Shown here: positions 1-7,190 of the stretch, one piece after another | Layout: every line of letters starts with the position of its first letter | Numbering within the stretch: position 1 is the stretch's first letter | DNA from: Candidatus Electrothrix marina | Lineage (GTDB): Bacteria; Desulfobacterota; Desulfobulbia; Desulfobulbales; Desulfobulbaceae | Length of the DNA stretch: 9,856 nucleotides | Assembly: GCA_004028495.1 (NCBI GenBank) | Contig: MTKS01000038.1 | Location: 1-9,856 of the forward strand | Direction: 5' to 3' | Notes under the pieces: generated by a model | What the model was told of the DNA's origin: nothing | Databases searched by the model: none | What the model saw: the letters and a program-made list of their open reading frames with translations, nothing else | Translations under genes and position numbers: made by a program

Positions 1-1552
1 GGCGGAAATCGTCCAGGCACGTCTGCCTTTTGAACGGCGCATGATGCCCATAGCTGAGGCTCTGGCATTTTTTAGCGATCAGGGAGAAGGGTATAAGGTT
101 GAGCTGCTCAAGGATTTGGAAGAGAAGGGCGAGAAAGCCGTTTCTCTCTATCAGCAGGGTGATTTTATTGATCTCTGTCGAGGCCCTCATATCCCGGATA
201 CCTCCTGGTTGAAGAGCTTTAAGCTGTTGCGGGTGGCCGGTTCCTATTGGCGCGGGGATGAACGCAATCCCATGCTGACCAGGATCTACGGCACAGCCTT
301 TTCTGATAAGAAAGATCTGAAAAAATATCTTAATCGTATCGAAGAAGCCAAGAAGCGGGATCATCGTAAGCTCGGCAAGGAACTCGCTCTGTTCACGATC
401 CAGGATGAGGTCGGTCCCGGTTTGATTCTCTGGCAGCCGCGCGGAGCAATGCTCCGTAAGCTGATTGAAGATTATTGGAAGGATGCCCATTACAAAAATG
501 GGTATGAACTCCTGTACACCCCGCATATTGCCCGTCAGGATCTCTGGAAGACTTCGGGTCATCTTGATTTCTACGGCGAGAATATGTACTCGGCTATGGA
601 GATTGATGAGGTTGCTTATCAGCTCAAGCCGATGAACTGCCCCTTTCATATCGGGGTCTACAACGCAACAAAGCATAGTTATCGGGAATTTCCTGTCCGT
701 TGGTGCGAACTGGGAACGGTTTACCGCTACGAGCGTACCGGTGCCCTGCACGGTCTGATGCGGGTGCGCGGTTTTACCCAGGATGATGCCCATATTTTTT
801 GCCGTCCTGATCAGCTTGAAGAAGAAATATTCAATATTATTGATCTCAATCTCCAGGTGCTCAAGACCTTCGGTTTTGCCGATTATGATGTGTATTTGTC
901 CACCAGGCCGGAGAAATACGTGGGCAGCGATGAACATTGGGACCTCTCCACCAAGGCCCTGCAAGCGGCTATGGAGAAAAAAGGTCTTGCCTATGCAATA
1001 GATCCGGGCGAAGGTGTTTTTTACGGCCCGAAAATTGATATCAAGATCAAGGATCAGCTGGGCCGCTCCTGGCAGTGTTCCACTATTCAGGTTGATTTTA
1101 ACCTGCCTGAGCGCTTCGGTATGACCTACACCGGTCAGGACGGGGCTGAGCATCAGCCGATCATGATTCATCGTGCTTTGATGGGATCCCTTGAGCGTTT
1201 TATCGGCGTACTGATTGAACATTACGCCGGTGCTTTTCCGCTTTGGATGGCCCCGGAGCAGGCAAGGATTTTAAATATAACAGATGCCCAGGCCGAGTAT
1301 TGCTCTAAGGTGTATACTGAGCTGCGTCAGGCCGGGGTTCGGGTTGAGCAGGATCTGCGGAATGAGAAACTCAATTATAAGATCCGGGAAGCCCAGATGA
1401 TGAAGACACCGTATATGCTGATTATCGGTGATCGGGAAATGGAAGAAGGTACCGTAACAGTACGTAAGCGCAACGGAGACAACCTGCCTCCCATGACGCC
1501 GCAGGAGTTTGCGGACTTGGTGAGCAAGGAGTGCGAACAGGGGACGGCCTGA
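1..1552 (+). CDS. thrS: Threonyl-tRNA synthetase, 5' end outside window
   Basis: Charges tRNA-Thr with threonine in the cytoplasm (class II synthetase). The frame is open from base 2 with no start in view. About 516 residues are visible out of a usual ~640, so the N-terminal TGS domain and the first part of the editing domain lie upstream. Visible in order: the end of the editing domain, with the CRGPH motif whose Cys (176-178) and His belong to the editing site; the class II catalytic core; and the C-terminal anticodon-binding domain (about 1260-1550). The three ligands of the catalytic zinc known in the E. coli enzyme are present: Cys in PMNCPFH (638-640), His in DDAHIFC (791-793) and His in IHRALMG (1169-1171). 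Motif 2 reads RYERTGALHGLMRVRGF. infC follows after 40 bases, the usual bacterial arrangement. Any tRNA-like or operator control of thrS would lie upstream and cannot be seen. Confidence 0.97.
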   Translation, partial: AEIVQARLPFERRMMPIAEALAFFSDQGEGYKVELLKDLEEKGEKAVSLYQQGDFIDLCRGPHIPDTSWLKSFKLLRVAGSYWRGDERNPMLTRIYGTAFSDKKDLKKYLNRIEEAKKRDHRKLGKELALFTIQDEVGPGLILWQPRGAMLRKLIEDYWKDAHYKNGYELLYTPHIARQDLWKTSGHLDFYGENMYSAMEIDEVAYQLKPMNCPFHIGVYNATKHSYREFPVRWCELGTVYRYERTGALHGLMRVRGFTQDDAHIFCRPDQLEEEIFNIIDLNLQVLKTFGFADYDVYLSTRPEKYVGSDEHWDLSTKALQAAMEKKGLAYAIDPGEGVFYGPKIDIKIKDQLGRSWQCSTIQVDFNLPERFGMTYTGQDGAEHQPIMIHRALMGSLERFIGVLIEHYAGAFPLWMAPEQARILNITDAQAEYCSKVYTELRQAGVRVEQDLRNEKLNYKIREAQMMKTPYMLIIGDREMEEGTVTVRKRNGDNLPPMTPQEFADLVSKECEQGTA

Positions 1553-1578
1553 CAGGCTGTATTGGTATTGGATTAATC

Positions 1579-1595
1579 AGGAGGATCCGAACATT
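1579..1595 (+). promoter_or_regulatory. Shine-Dalgarno and ATT start of infC
   Basis: AGGAGG at 1579-1584 is followed after 8 bases by ATT at 1593-1595. The strong site with normal spacing decides the infC start in favour of the rare codon. This combination is the hallmark of IF-3 autoregulation through start-codon discrimination, established in E. coli and inferred here. Confidence 0.85.
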
Positions 1596-2138
1596 AAACG
1601 AAGAGGCAGAAAACTTCCGCAGAAGCAGGAAATTAAGTCGAAGATCAATGAAGCGATTCGCTACCCGGAAGTTCGATTGATCGGGGCGGACGGTGAGCAG
1701 CTTGGTGTTGTTTCTACAGTAAAGGCTCGACAGATTGCCGAGGAAGTGGGACTTGATCTGGTTGAGGTCTCGGATAAGGCCACCCCGCCGGTTTGTCGTG
1801 TAATGAATTATGACAAATATCGGTACGAGCTGAAGAAGAAGCAGCAGGAAGCGAAGAAAAAACAGACGGTTATTGAGACAAAAGAGATTAAGTTCCGCCC
1901 CAAGACCGAAGAGCACGACCTGAATTTTAAGATCAAGAAGATAAAGGCGTTTCTTGAGAAGAAAAATAAGGTCAAAGTGACGATGCAGTTTCGTGGACGG
2001 GAAATTATCTACGCTCAATCCGTCGGCCTTGAGGCGATTCGTAAGATTGCCGATAACCTGCGTGAAGACTGTGTTATTCTGCAGGAGCCGAAAATGGAAG
2101 GACGACAGCTTATTATGTTTGTCGGCCCGAAAGCCTGA
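1593..2138 (+). CDS. infC: Translation initiation factor IF-3, starting at ATT
   Basis: IF-3 binds the 30S subunit, prevents early joining of 50S and checks start-codon pairing. I place the start at ATT 1593. A perfect AGGAGG (1579-1584) lies 8 bases upstream, and the frame from there has no ATG, GTG or TTG before a TTG at 1677, which would remove the first 28 residues. From ATT the protein is 181 residues, against about 180 in E. coli, and begins MKRRGRKLPQ. The IF3-N domain spans about residues 15-84, with the signature PPVCRVMNYDKYRYE. A lysine-rich helical linker follows, then IF3-C (about 90-175). Because IF-3 discriminates against AUU, this start is known in E. coli to let IF-3 repress its own synthesis; applying that here is inference. 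It sits between thrS and rpmI, as is typical. Confidence 0.95.
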   Translation: MKRRGRKLPQKQEIKSKINEAIRYPEVRLIGADGEQLGVVSTVKARQIAEEVGLDLVEVSDKATPPVCRVMNYDKYRYELKKKQQEAKKKQTVIETKEIKFRPKTEEHDLNFKIKKIKAFLEKKNKVKVTMQFRGREIIYAQSVGLEAIRKIADNLREDCVILQEPKMEGRQLIMFVGPKA

Positions 2139-2173
2139 TTAATCGCAGAACGATTGAAATAAAGTAATAAACC

Positions 2174-2206
2174 TCATGAGCCGTTGAGATGTTTACAGGC
2201 TCTTGA
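2174..2206 (+). promoter_or_regulatory. Hairpin in the rpmI leader, possible L20 control site
   Basis: In the 85-base gap between infC and rpmI, GAGCC (2178-2182) pairs with GGCTC (2198-2202). Three further outer pairs lie beyond a single T-T mismatch (CTCA against TGAG-type flanks, 2174-2176 with 2204-2206). The rpmI ribosome binding site (AAGGA, 2212-2216) begins six bases after the stem. In E. coli and Bacillus, ribosomal protein L20 represses rpmI-rplT by binding a leader RNA at this place. That this hairpin does the same is a positional inference, as I cannot show the rRNA-like L20 site. Confidence 0.35.
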
Positions 2207-2223
2207 ACAACAAGGAAAGTATC

Positions 2224-2421
2224 ATGCCAAAGATGAAAACGAACCGAGGGGCGGCTAAGCGTTTTAAAGCAACCGGTACCGGTAAGATTCGGAGAAGTAA
2301 GGCTTTTACCTCTCATATTCTGACAAGCAAATCAACCAAGCGAAAACGTAATCTGCGCCAGAGCGGATTGATTGATGCAGCCGACACCAAGGCGGTCAAA
2401 CGTATGCTTCCCTACCTTTAA
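2224..2421 (+). CDS. rpmI: 50S ribosomal protein L35
   Basis: Small basic protein of the large ribosomal subunit, 65 residues, the usual length. It begins [20 protein letters not shown], the family's N-terminal signature, and ends [10 protein letters not shown]. The start is ATG 2224, with AAGGA at 2212-2216 seven bases upstream. An in-frame TTG at 2203 lies inside the leader hairpin and would add seven residues foreign to the family, so it was not used. It lies between infC and rplT in the standard infC-rpmI-rplT cluster and is probably translated from the same messenger and controlled through the leader upstream. Confidence 0.96.
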   Translation: MPKMKTNRGAAKRFKATGTGKIRRSKAFTSHILTSKSTKRKRNLRQSGLIDAADTKAVKRMLPYL

Positions 2422-2432
2422 GCTGAGGCCGG

Positions 2433-2462
2433 GAAGACCGTGCTTTGAAGAGTATCGGTTTC
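2433..2462 (+). promoter_or_regulatory. Possible hairpin between rpmI and rplT
   Basis: GAAGACCG (2433-2440) can pair with CGGTTTC (2456-2462), with one bulged A and one G-T pair, leaving a 15-base loop. It sits in an unusually roomy 92-base gap before rplT, followed by an AT-rich stretch running to the rplT ribosome binding site GGAG (2503-2506). The stem is modest and may be chance. A role in L20 feedback is possible but unproven. Confidence 0.2.
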
Positions 2463-2513
2463 GGAAGAGTTAGAGATTTATTTTTCAGTAATTTTTGTAA
2501 TTGGAGTGTAAGG

Positions 2514-2873
2514 ATGCCACGCGCAACACGCGGGTTTAAGGCCCGCCGCAGAAGAAATAAAGTTTTAAAACAAGCCAAGGGGTTCCGGGGAGGCCGGAGT
2601 CGCCTGTATCGCACCGCGACAGAAGCTGTTGATCGTGCGTTGTGCTACGCCTATCGGGACAGAAGAACCAATAAGCGTAATTTTCGTCGCCTGTGGATCA
2701 CCCGTATCGGTGCTGCTGCTCAGCTGAACAACACCAGCTACAGCAAGTTGATTCACGCTTTGCAGCAGACAGGTATTGAGCTTGACCGCAAGGTGCTGTC
2801 CAATTTGGCCATTGTTGATCCGAGCGCATTCACCGAGGTTGTCAAAGCTGCCGGTCTTGAAGCTGCGGCCTGA
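2514..2873 (+). CDS. rplT: 50S ribosomal protein L20
   Basis: RNA-binding protein needed for early assembly of the 50S subunit, and in known bacteria also the translational repressor of rpmI-rplT. It has 119 residues against a usual 117-119. It begins MPRATRGFKARRRRNKVLKQ, the typical arginine- and lysine-rich N-terminal extension. The globular C-terminal half includes RDRRTNKRNFRRLWITRI and the helical RNA-binding part LNNTSYSKLIHALQ. The start is ATG 2514, with GGAG at 2503-2506 seven bases upstream. The longer frame beginning at 2445 would add 23 residues unlike the family. pheS follows after 32 bases. Confidence 0.97.
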   Translation: MPRATRGFKARRRRNKVLKQAKGFRGGRSRLYRTATEAVDRALCYAYRDRRTNKRNFRRLWITRIGAAAQLNNTSYSKLIHALQQTGIELDRKVLSNLAIVDPSAFTEVVKAAGLEAAA

Positions 2874-2905
2874 TTACCTGAGAGAACTGAGAGCAGAAGC
2901 GCACA

Positions 2906-3916
2906 ATGGAAAACAGACTGCAAAGCCTGAAAAACGAAGCTCTGGAGGCTTTGTCCGCCGTCAGCGGCCAGCAGAGCTTGGAGGAGTTCCGGGTGAAATT
3001 TCTCGGGCGGAAAGGCCTTCTTTCTTCAGTGATGAAGGAGTTGAGTCAGGCCCCCAAGGAAGACCGGCCTCGTCTCGGTCAGCTTGCAAATACTGTGAAG
3101 AAAGAGGTGGAAGCTCTCTTTCTTGAGAAAAAGGAAGATATAGCAGCCGGAGAGCAGGCACATGCGGCTGAGGCTGTTGATCTCAGCCTTCCCGGCCGCT
3201 TTCTTCCTTGTGGCAAGCTCCATCCTGTCACTCAGGTAATGGAAGAGATATGTGCTGTTTTTGAAGGGATGGGCTTTGCTGTTGCTGAAGGGCCGGATGT
3301 TGAAACCGATTATTACAACTTCGAGGCCCTCAATATCCCCAAGCACCACCCGGCCAGGGATATGCATGACACCTTTTATGTGTCTGATTCGCTCCTCCTG
3401 CGGACCCATACCTCGCCCATGCAGGCCCGGATTATGGAAAATCAGGAGCCTCCTCTTCGTTATATCGCTCCGGGTAAGGTGTATCGCTGTGATTCCGATA
3501 TCACCCATACACCTATGTTTCATCAGGTAGAGGGGTTTTTGGTTGACCGTAGCGTCTCCTTTGCTGATCTCAAAGGAGTGCTCACCACCTTTACCCGCCG
3601 TATTTTCAAAGGGGACTTACCCCTTCGTTTTCGTCCGAGCTTTTTCCCCTTTACCGAGCCCAGTGCGGAAGTAGATATTGCCTGTGTTATCTGCCAGGGG
3701 GCAGGATGCAGGGTCTGTAAGAGAACAGGATGGTTGGAAATACTCGGAGCGGGCCTGATTGATCCAGAGGTTATGAAAATGGTCGGCTATGATCCGGACG
3801 AATTTTCCGGGTTTGCCTTCGGTCTTGGGGTGGAGCGTATCGCCATGCTGAAGTATGGTATTGATGATATTCGTCTCTACTATGAAAACGATCTTCGGTT
3901 TCTTCATCAGTTTTAG
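2906..3916 (+). CDS. pheS: Phenylalanyl-tRNA synthetase alpha subunit
   Basis: Catalytic subunit of the alpha2-beta2 enzyme that charges tRNA-Phe; partner of PheT downstream. It has 336 residues, normal for the family. The N-terminal helical coiled-coil arm (about 1-90) binds tRNA. The class II core has motif 1 around [20 protein letters not shown] (121-140), THTSPMQ (167-173), motif 2 [18 protein letters not shown] (193-210) with the conserved Arg194, [12 protein letters not shown], and motif 3 [14 protein letters not shown] (302-315). A C-x2-C-x4-C-x2-C cluster (Cys 260, 263, 268, 271) precedes GWLEILGAG. Such a knuckle recurs in many bacterial PheS proteins and could bind a metal. The ATG at 2906 has only a weak purine-rich stretch upstream, which suggests coupling to rplT 32 bases earlier. 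Confidence 0.97.
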   Translation: MENRLQSLKNEALEALSAVSGQQSLEEFRVKFLGRKGLLSSVMKELSQAPKEDRPRLGQLANTVKKEVEALFLEKKEDIAAGEQAHAAEAVDLSLPGRFLPCGKLHPVTQVMEEICAVFEGMGFAVAEGPDVETDYYNFEALNIPKHHPARDMHDTFYVSDSLLLRTHTSPMQARIMENQEPPLRYIAPGKVYRCDSDITHTPMFHQVEGFLVDRSVSFADLKGVLTTFTRRIFKGDLPLRFRPSFFPFTEPSAEVDIACVICQGAGCRVCKRTGWLEILGAGLIDPEVMKMVGYDPDEFSGFAFGLGVERIAMLKYGIDDIRLYYENDLRFLHQF

Positions 3917-4025
3917 TCCTTCCAGCGTACAGCCGGGCGAGATTGTCCGGTATCGATCTTCCGAACCGTTACAAAAAAACGTTATAACCCCGACGAAACA
4001 ACGACGTACGAACTCATATATTCCC

Positions 4026-5561
4026 ATGAAATTCACCCTCAGCTGGCTTGGTAACTATATCTCTCTTGACGGTCTGACTCCTGATCAGCTGGCGGAACGC
4101 CTGACCATGCTCGGCCTGGAAGTTGATGCGGTTGAGGAACTCTATGTCGGCCTTGACGCTATTCAGACGGCAAAAGTACTTTCTGTGCAAAAACACCCCA
4201 ACGCAGATCGGCTCAGTCTCTGCGAGGTGGAAATCGGTGAGGAAAAGGTACCCATTGTCTGTGGAGCATCCAATGTGCGGCCCGGCCTGATAACAGCCAT
4301 TGCCCGTCCCGGTGTTACCCTGCCCGGCGGGATGAAGATCAAAAAGGCCAAGGTGCGGGGCGAAGTCTCTATGGGGATGCTCTGTTCCTGGCGAGAGCTG
4401 GGAATAGGTGAAGAACACGCCGGAATCATTGAGCTGGATTCTTCACTGACATCCGGGCAGTCTCTGGCCGAAGTGCTGGAACTCTCCGACACCATGATTG
4501 AGATTGATCTCACTCCCAATCGCCCGGATTGTACAGCTGTGCTCGGTATTGCCCGTGAGGTTTCCGGGTTCACAGAGCAGAAGGTTACCCCGCCGGTATC
4601 GTCATTACCTGAACTTGGTGATTCGACCTCCCAGTTCATCGTCAAGATCAACGAGCCGAAACTCTGCCCGCGATATGCCGCCCGCAAATTGACCGATGTT
4701 GTGATCAAGCCCTCTCCGTGGTGGCTGCAACGACAGCTCCTGGCTGTGGGGATGCGTCCGATCAATAATATCGTGGATATTACCAATTTTGTGATGCTGG
4801 AATACGGTCAGCCGCTCCACGCCTTTGATTTTCAGGAGCTTGCAGGCAAGACCATTGAGGTGCGTTGCCCTCATGAAAATGAGGCGACCTTTACGACCTT
4901 GGATAAGAGCGAGCGGAAAATCGAGCCGGATATGCTCATGATCTGTGATGCCGAGAAACCTGTTGCCGTGGCAGGTGTCATGGGCGGGCTGCATTCCGAG
5001 GTCACAGAGAAGACAACAGAGATTCTCCTGGAGTCGGCCTGTTTTGATCCGGTTTCCGTCCGTCGTACTGCTCGTCAGCTGAATCTGTCCACCGAAGCCT
5101 CGTATCGTTTTGAGCGCGGAATAAACCCGGACGGCGTGACCGAGGCAATGGAGCGGGCTGCGCAGCTTATCTGTGAGCTGGCAGATGCCCGGATTGCAGA
5201 CGGTGTGGATCTCTATCCCGGCAAAAAAGAGCTGCTCCAACTTGACCTGCGGGTTAAGCGGGTTAATTCCCTGCTCGGCATCAGGCTGACCGGTCGGCGG
5301 ATTGCCGAGTACTTACGCGGTATTGATTTTACCGTGGCTGATGAAGACAGCGCGACCTTAGCGGTGACAGTGCCTCCTTTTCGAGTGGACATTGAACGTG
5401 AGGTTGATTTGGTGGAGGAACTGGCTCGGCTGGTGGGTTATAATGAGATCCCGACGGCCCGCCCGAACATCTCTATGGATTATCCGCAACGGGATGATAT
5501 GCGTCGCTCCGGCAGGAAGCAGCATCCGTGTTTGTCGGAGCCGGTTTTTACGAGGCCATAA
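4026..5561 (+). CDS. pheT: Phenylalanyl-tRNA synthetase beta subunit, N-terminal part before a frameshift
   Basis: Beta subunit of phenylalanyl-tRNA synthetase; binds tRNA-Phe and edits mischarged tyrosine. It begins MKFTLSWLGNYISLDGL. The OB-fold tRNA-binding domain follows at about residues 40-150 (KHPNADRLSLCEVEIG, CGASNVRPG). The B3/4 editing domain includes MRPINNIVDITNFVMLEYGQPLHAFD and PVAVAGVMGG. The B5 domain then begins (about 400-480). Homology runs to about residue 495 (DDMRRS, base 5510). The last 16 or so residues, up to the TAA at 5559-5561, are out of frame and unlike PheT. The gene continues in another frame to 6493; read as one gene it would encode about 822 residues, a normal length. 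The ATG at 4026 has no recognisable Shine-Dalgarno site and lies 109 bases after pheS, further than usual. The open frame upstream into pheS is not PheT-like. Confidence 0.93.
   Translation: MKFTLSWLGNYISLDGLTPDQLAERLTMLGLEVDAVEELYVGLDAIQTAKVLSVQKHPNADRLSLCEVEIGEEKVPIVCGASNVRPGLITAIARPGVTLPGGMKIKKAKVRGEVSMGMLCSWRELGIGEEHAGIIELDSSLTSGQSLAEVLELSDTMIEIDLTPNRPDCTAVLGIAREVSGFTEQKVTPPVSSLPELGDSTSQFIVKINEPKLCPRYAARKLTDVVIKPSPWWLQRQLLAVGMRPINNIVDITNFVMLEYGQPLHAFDFQELAGKTIEVRCPHENEATFTTLDKSERKIEPDMLMICDAEKPVAVAGVMGGLHSEVTEKTTEILLESACFDPVSVRRTARQLNLSTEASYRFERGINPDGVTEAMERAAQLICELADARIADGVDLYPGKKELLQLDLRVKRVNSLLGIRLTGRRIAEYLRGIDFTVADEDSATLAVTVPPFRVDIEREVDLVEELARLVGYNEIPTARPNISMDYPQRDDMRRSGRKQHPCLSEPVFTRP
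5499..5527 (+). other. pheT: Frameshift junction in pheT
   Basis: The PheT-like reading passes from the first frame (GAT ATG CGT CGC TCC) to the next (CGG CAG GAA GCA GCA TCC), which corresponds to one missing base at about 5508-5512. Restoring a C in the run TCCGG gives MRRSRQEAASVFVGAGFYEA, a smooth join. The second frame has a TGA at 5495-5497, so the switch must lie downstream of it. No slippery heptamer or obvious downstream stem supports programmed frameshifting. A sequencing or assembly error is the first explanation, because the gene is essential and both sides are well preserved. Confidence 0.8.
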
Positions 5562-6493
5562 ATTACTCCTTTGTTGCGGAAAAACATTGTGACATGCTGG
5601 GGCTCGGTGAAGAGGATCCCCGAAGACAATGCGTGCGCCTGCTCAATCCGCTGACCGAGGATCAGTCGGTGATGCGTACCATGCTGTTGCCCGGCATCCT
5701 GGAAAATATTCGGCGCAATATCAATTTTCAACAAGCTGATATTCGTCTTTTCGAGATAGGTAAGGTGTTCAGCTTCCGATCAGCGGAGCAACAGCCGCAA
5801 GAGCGTTATCAGCTCTGCGCAGTTATCAGCGGGAGCCGTTATCCGGCATCTTCTCCATTGTATTTTTCCGAGGAGCACGCTGATCTCTATGATATGAAAG
5901 GGGCTGTCCAGTGCCTTTTGCAGACGCTGCGTTTCCAAGGGAAATCAGGGGATATCCTCTTTCAGGCTGTCGACGGGGTTGGCGATGCGTCATCACGAGT
6001 TGCCCCGGAGTGTACCTATGCGGATACAGCCTTCTCTCTTCGTATTATGGACGGTGAAGAGCAACTGGGCCTGATCGGTAAGCTGAGTAAACAGGCAGCC
6101 CAGGCATTTTCCATTAAGCAGGATGTCTTTTTTGTCGAGCTTGAACTGGATGCCCTGCTGGAATTACCGACCATTGAGAAGGCATTTACTCCTCTGTCTC
6201 GTTATCCCTCAGTAAAGCGTGATATCGCCTTGCTGGTGTCGGAAAGCGCGGCTGCCGGAGATCTGTTGCAGGAGATACGGGCGCATAAAAAACAGCATGT
6301 TGTGTATGCGGATATTTTTGATGTTTACAGCGGTAAACCTATTGAAGAGGGTATGAAAAGCGTTGCCTTGACTGTTACCTATCGTTCCGATGAAAAGACC
6401 TTGGATGATGCAACAGTTGACGGCTTTCACGAAAAAATAGTCAATGCACTGATGACTCGCTTCGGCGGTCGATATCGAGAAGGAAAAGAGTAA
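5528..6493 (+). CDS. pheT: Phenylalanyl-tRNA synthetase beta subunit, C-terminal part after the frameshift
   Basis: This is the rest of the beta subunit. The PheT-like frame is already readable from about 5510, before the first possible start (GTG 5528), so it is a continuation and not an independent gene. It contains the inactive synthetase-like core: VGAGFYEAINYSFV, LLNPLTEDQSVMRTMLLPGIL, DIRLFEIGKVF and LIGKLS. The C-terminal ferredoxin-fold anticodon-binding (FDX-ACB) domain starts at FTPLSRYPSVKRDIALLV and ends FGGRYREGKE. The whole lacks no expected domain. It stops at TAA 6491-6493, one base before the ihfA-type ATG. The purine-rich AGGA near 6480-6483, inside its last codons, serves the next gene. 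If the frameshift is genuine rather than an error, this half would need its own initiation and the enzyme would be split. Confidence 0.92.
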   Translation: MFVGAGFYEAINYSFVAEKHCDMLGLGEEDPRRQCVRLLNPLTEDQSVMRTMLLPGILENIRRNINFQQADIRLFEIGKVFSFRSAEQQPQERYQLCAVISGSRYPASSPLYFSEEHADLYDMKGAVQCLLQTLRFQGKSGDILFQAVDGVGDASSRVAPECTYADTAFSLRIMDGEEQLGLIGKLSKQAAQAFSIKQDVFFVELELDALLELPTIEKAFTPLSRYPSVKRDIALLVSESAAAGDLLQEIRAHKKQHVVYADIFDVYSGKPIEEGMKSVALTVTYRSDEKTLDDATVDGFHEKIVNALMTRFGGRYREGKE

Positions 6494-6494
6494 A

Positions 6495-6827
6495 ATGAAA
6501 AAAGAAACAAAGAAAAAAGTAAGCAGCGAATCCAACGGAACAAAGGGCAACGTTACCCGGAAAGAGCTGGCTGTTGCGATTAACAAAGAACTTGATATGT
6601 CTCAGCGTAATTCCGCAGAGCTCGTTGATACCATCTTTGCATCCATGAAAGAAACCTTGGTGGGCGGAGAGTCGCTGAAGCTGGTTCAGTTCGGTACTCT
6701 GACCGTGCGTGATAAATCTCCCCGTCGTGGGCGTAATCCCCGTACTGGTGAGTCCATGATGATCACTAAACGGAAGATGGTTTCTTTCCGTCCTTCCAAA
6801 CGGTTGCGTGAGCTGCTGAATCAGTAG
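6495..6827 (+). CDS. ihfA: Integration host factor alpha / HU-family DNA-binding protein
   Basis: Small DNA-bending protein of the HU/IHF family, 110 residues. Helices cover about residues 20-60 (TRKELAVAINKELDMSQRNSAELVDTIF). The beta-sheet core includes LKLVQFGTLTVRDK. The DNA-embracing arm carries GRNPRTGE (79-86), whose Pro82 is the residue that intercalates in DNA, and it closes with MVSFRPSKRLRELL. The first 20 residues are a Lys/Ser-rich extension not found in E. coli IhfA (99 residues). The choice of IHF-alpha over plain HU rests mainly on position: ihfA directly follows pheT in E. coli and many proteobacteria, and here the gap is one base, implying translational coupling. The Shine-Dalgarno site is AGGA in the end of pheT. 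The operon terminator follows 23 bases downstream. Confidence 0.88.
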   Translation: MKKETKKKVSSESNGTKGNVTRKELAVAINKELDMSQRNSAELVDTIFASMKETLVGGESLKLVQFGTLTVRDKSPRRGRNPRTGESMMITKRKMVSFRPSKRLRELLNQ

Positions 6828-6850
6828 TCTTTCCCTCCTCTGCGCCGAAG

Positions 6851-6883
6851 AAACTGCTCCGTCTTGAAAGGCGGGGTAGTTTT
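6851..6883 (+). terminator. Intrinsic terminator after the thrS-ihfA operon
   Basis: A 13-base arm (6851-6863, beginning AAACTGC) pairs throughout with 6870-6882 (ending GTAGTTT), using three G-T wobbles, around a 6-base loop (6864-6869). The 3' arm runs into TTTT (6880-6883). The stem is strong, and its position just past the last stop codon fits the end of the translation operon. The U run is short, so termination may not be complete. Confidence 0.8.
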
Positions 6884-7190
6884 GCACTTTCTCTGTTTGT
6901 GTTATCCCTTCCTCTCAGCTTCCCTGTTTTATCTTGTTTTTTTATAGACTTTCACTCTCTTGAGCAGACCTTTAAACCCTGCTTGCCCCCGGCTTTGTAA
7001 ATCGTTAGGCAGTTGCGAGCTGGGCAGGCGGTAGCGGGAAGGAAAAAACTGGGTCACGTATAAAATTGCGCCCGGTGAGTCGATTTATTTTCTTGAATTT
7101 AACGGGGGTACGTACCTTATTATCCTTGTTGAATTTTGAAGATATCAGCAGTTCACTGATAGATACGGCTCACTTTATGATTTTGCCTTC
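6884..7190. other. Intergenic stretch without a recognisable gene
   Basis: About 300 bases between two terminators. On the - strand, bases 6929-7084 stay open for 51 codons with a protein-like composition (for example YVTQFFPSRYRLPSSQL), but the only usual in-frame start I see is GTG at 7057 and there is no ribosome binding site. On the + strand there are short T-rich runs (6927-6943), a perfect 10-bp palindrome GGTACGTACC (7107-7116) and a hairpin TATCAG/CTGATA (7143-7161). I see no tRNA, no clear insertion-sequence end and no target-site duplication. Confidence 0.4.
7093..7123 (+). promoter_or_regulatory. Possible promoter with palindrome in a 19-bp spacer
   Basis: TTGAAT (7093-7098; four of six to the sigma-70 -35 box) and TATTAT (7118-7123; five of six to the -10 box) are 19 bp apart. 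The perfect palindrome GGTACGTACC (7107-7116) lies between them. A long spacer with a central dyad is typical of promoters activated by MerR-family regulators, so such control is possible. The boxes are imperfect, and no MerR-like gene is in the window. Confidence 0.3.

Noticed and set aside
1422..2018. A 198-codon open frame on the - strand across the end of thrS and infC
   Set aside because: It lies antisense to two well-recognised genes, has no family resemblance and is explained by codon bias of the + strand genes.
4163..5240. Long - strand open frames inside pheT (for example 4163-4786 and 4605-5240)
   Set aside because: They are shadows of the pheT coding sequence; the translations are low in recognisable domains and have no ribosome binding sites.
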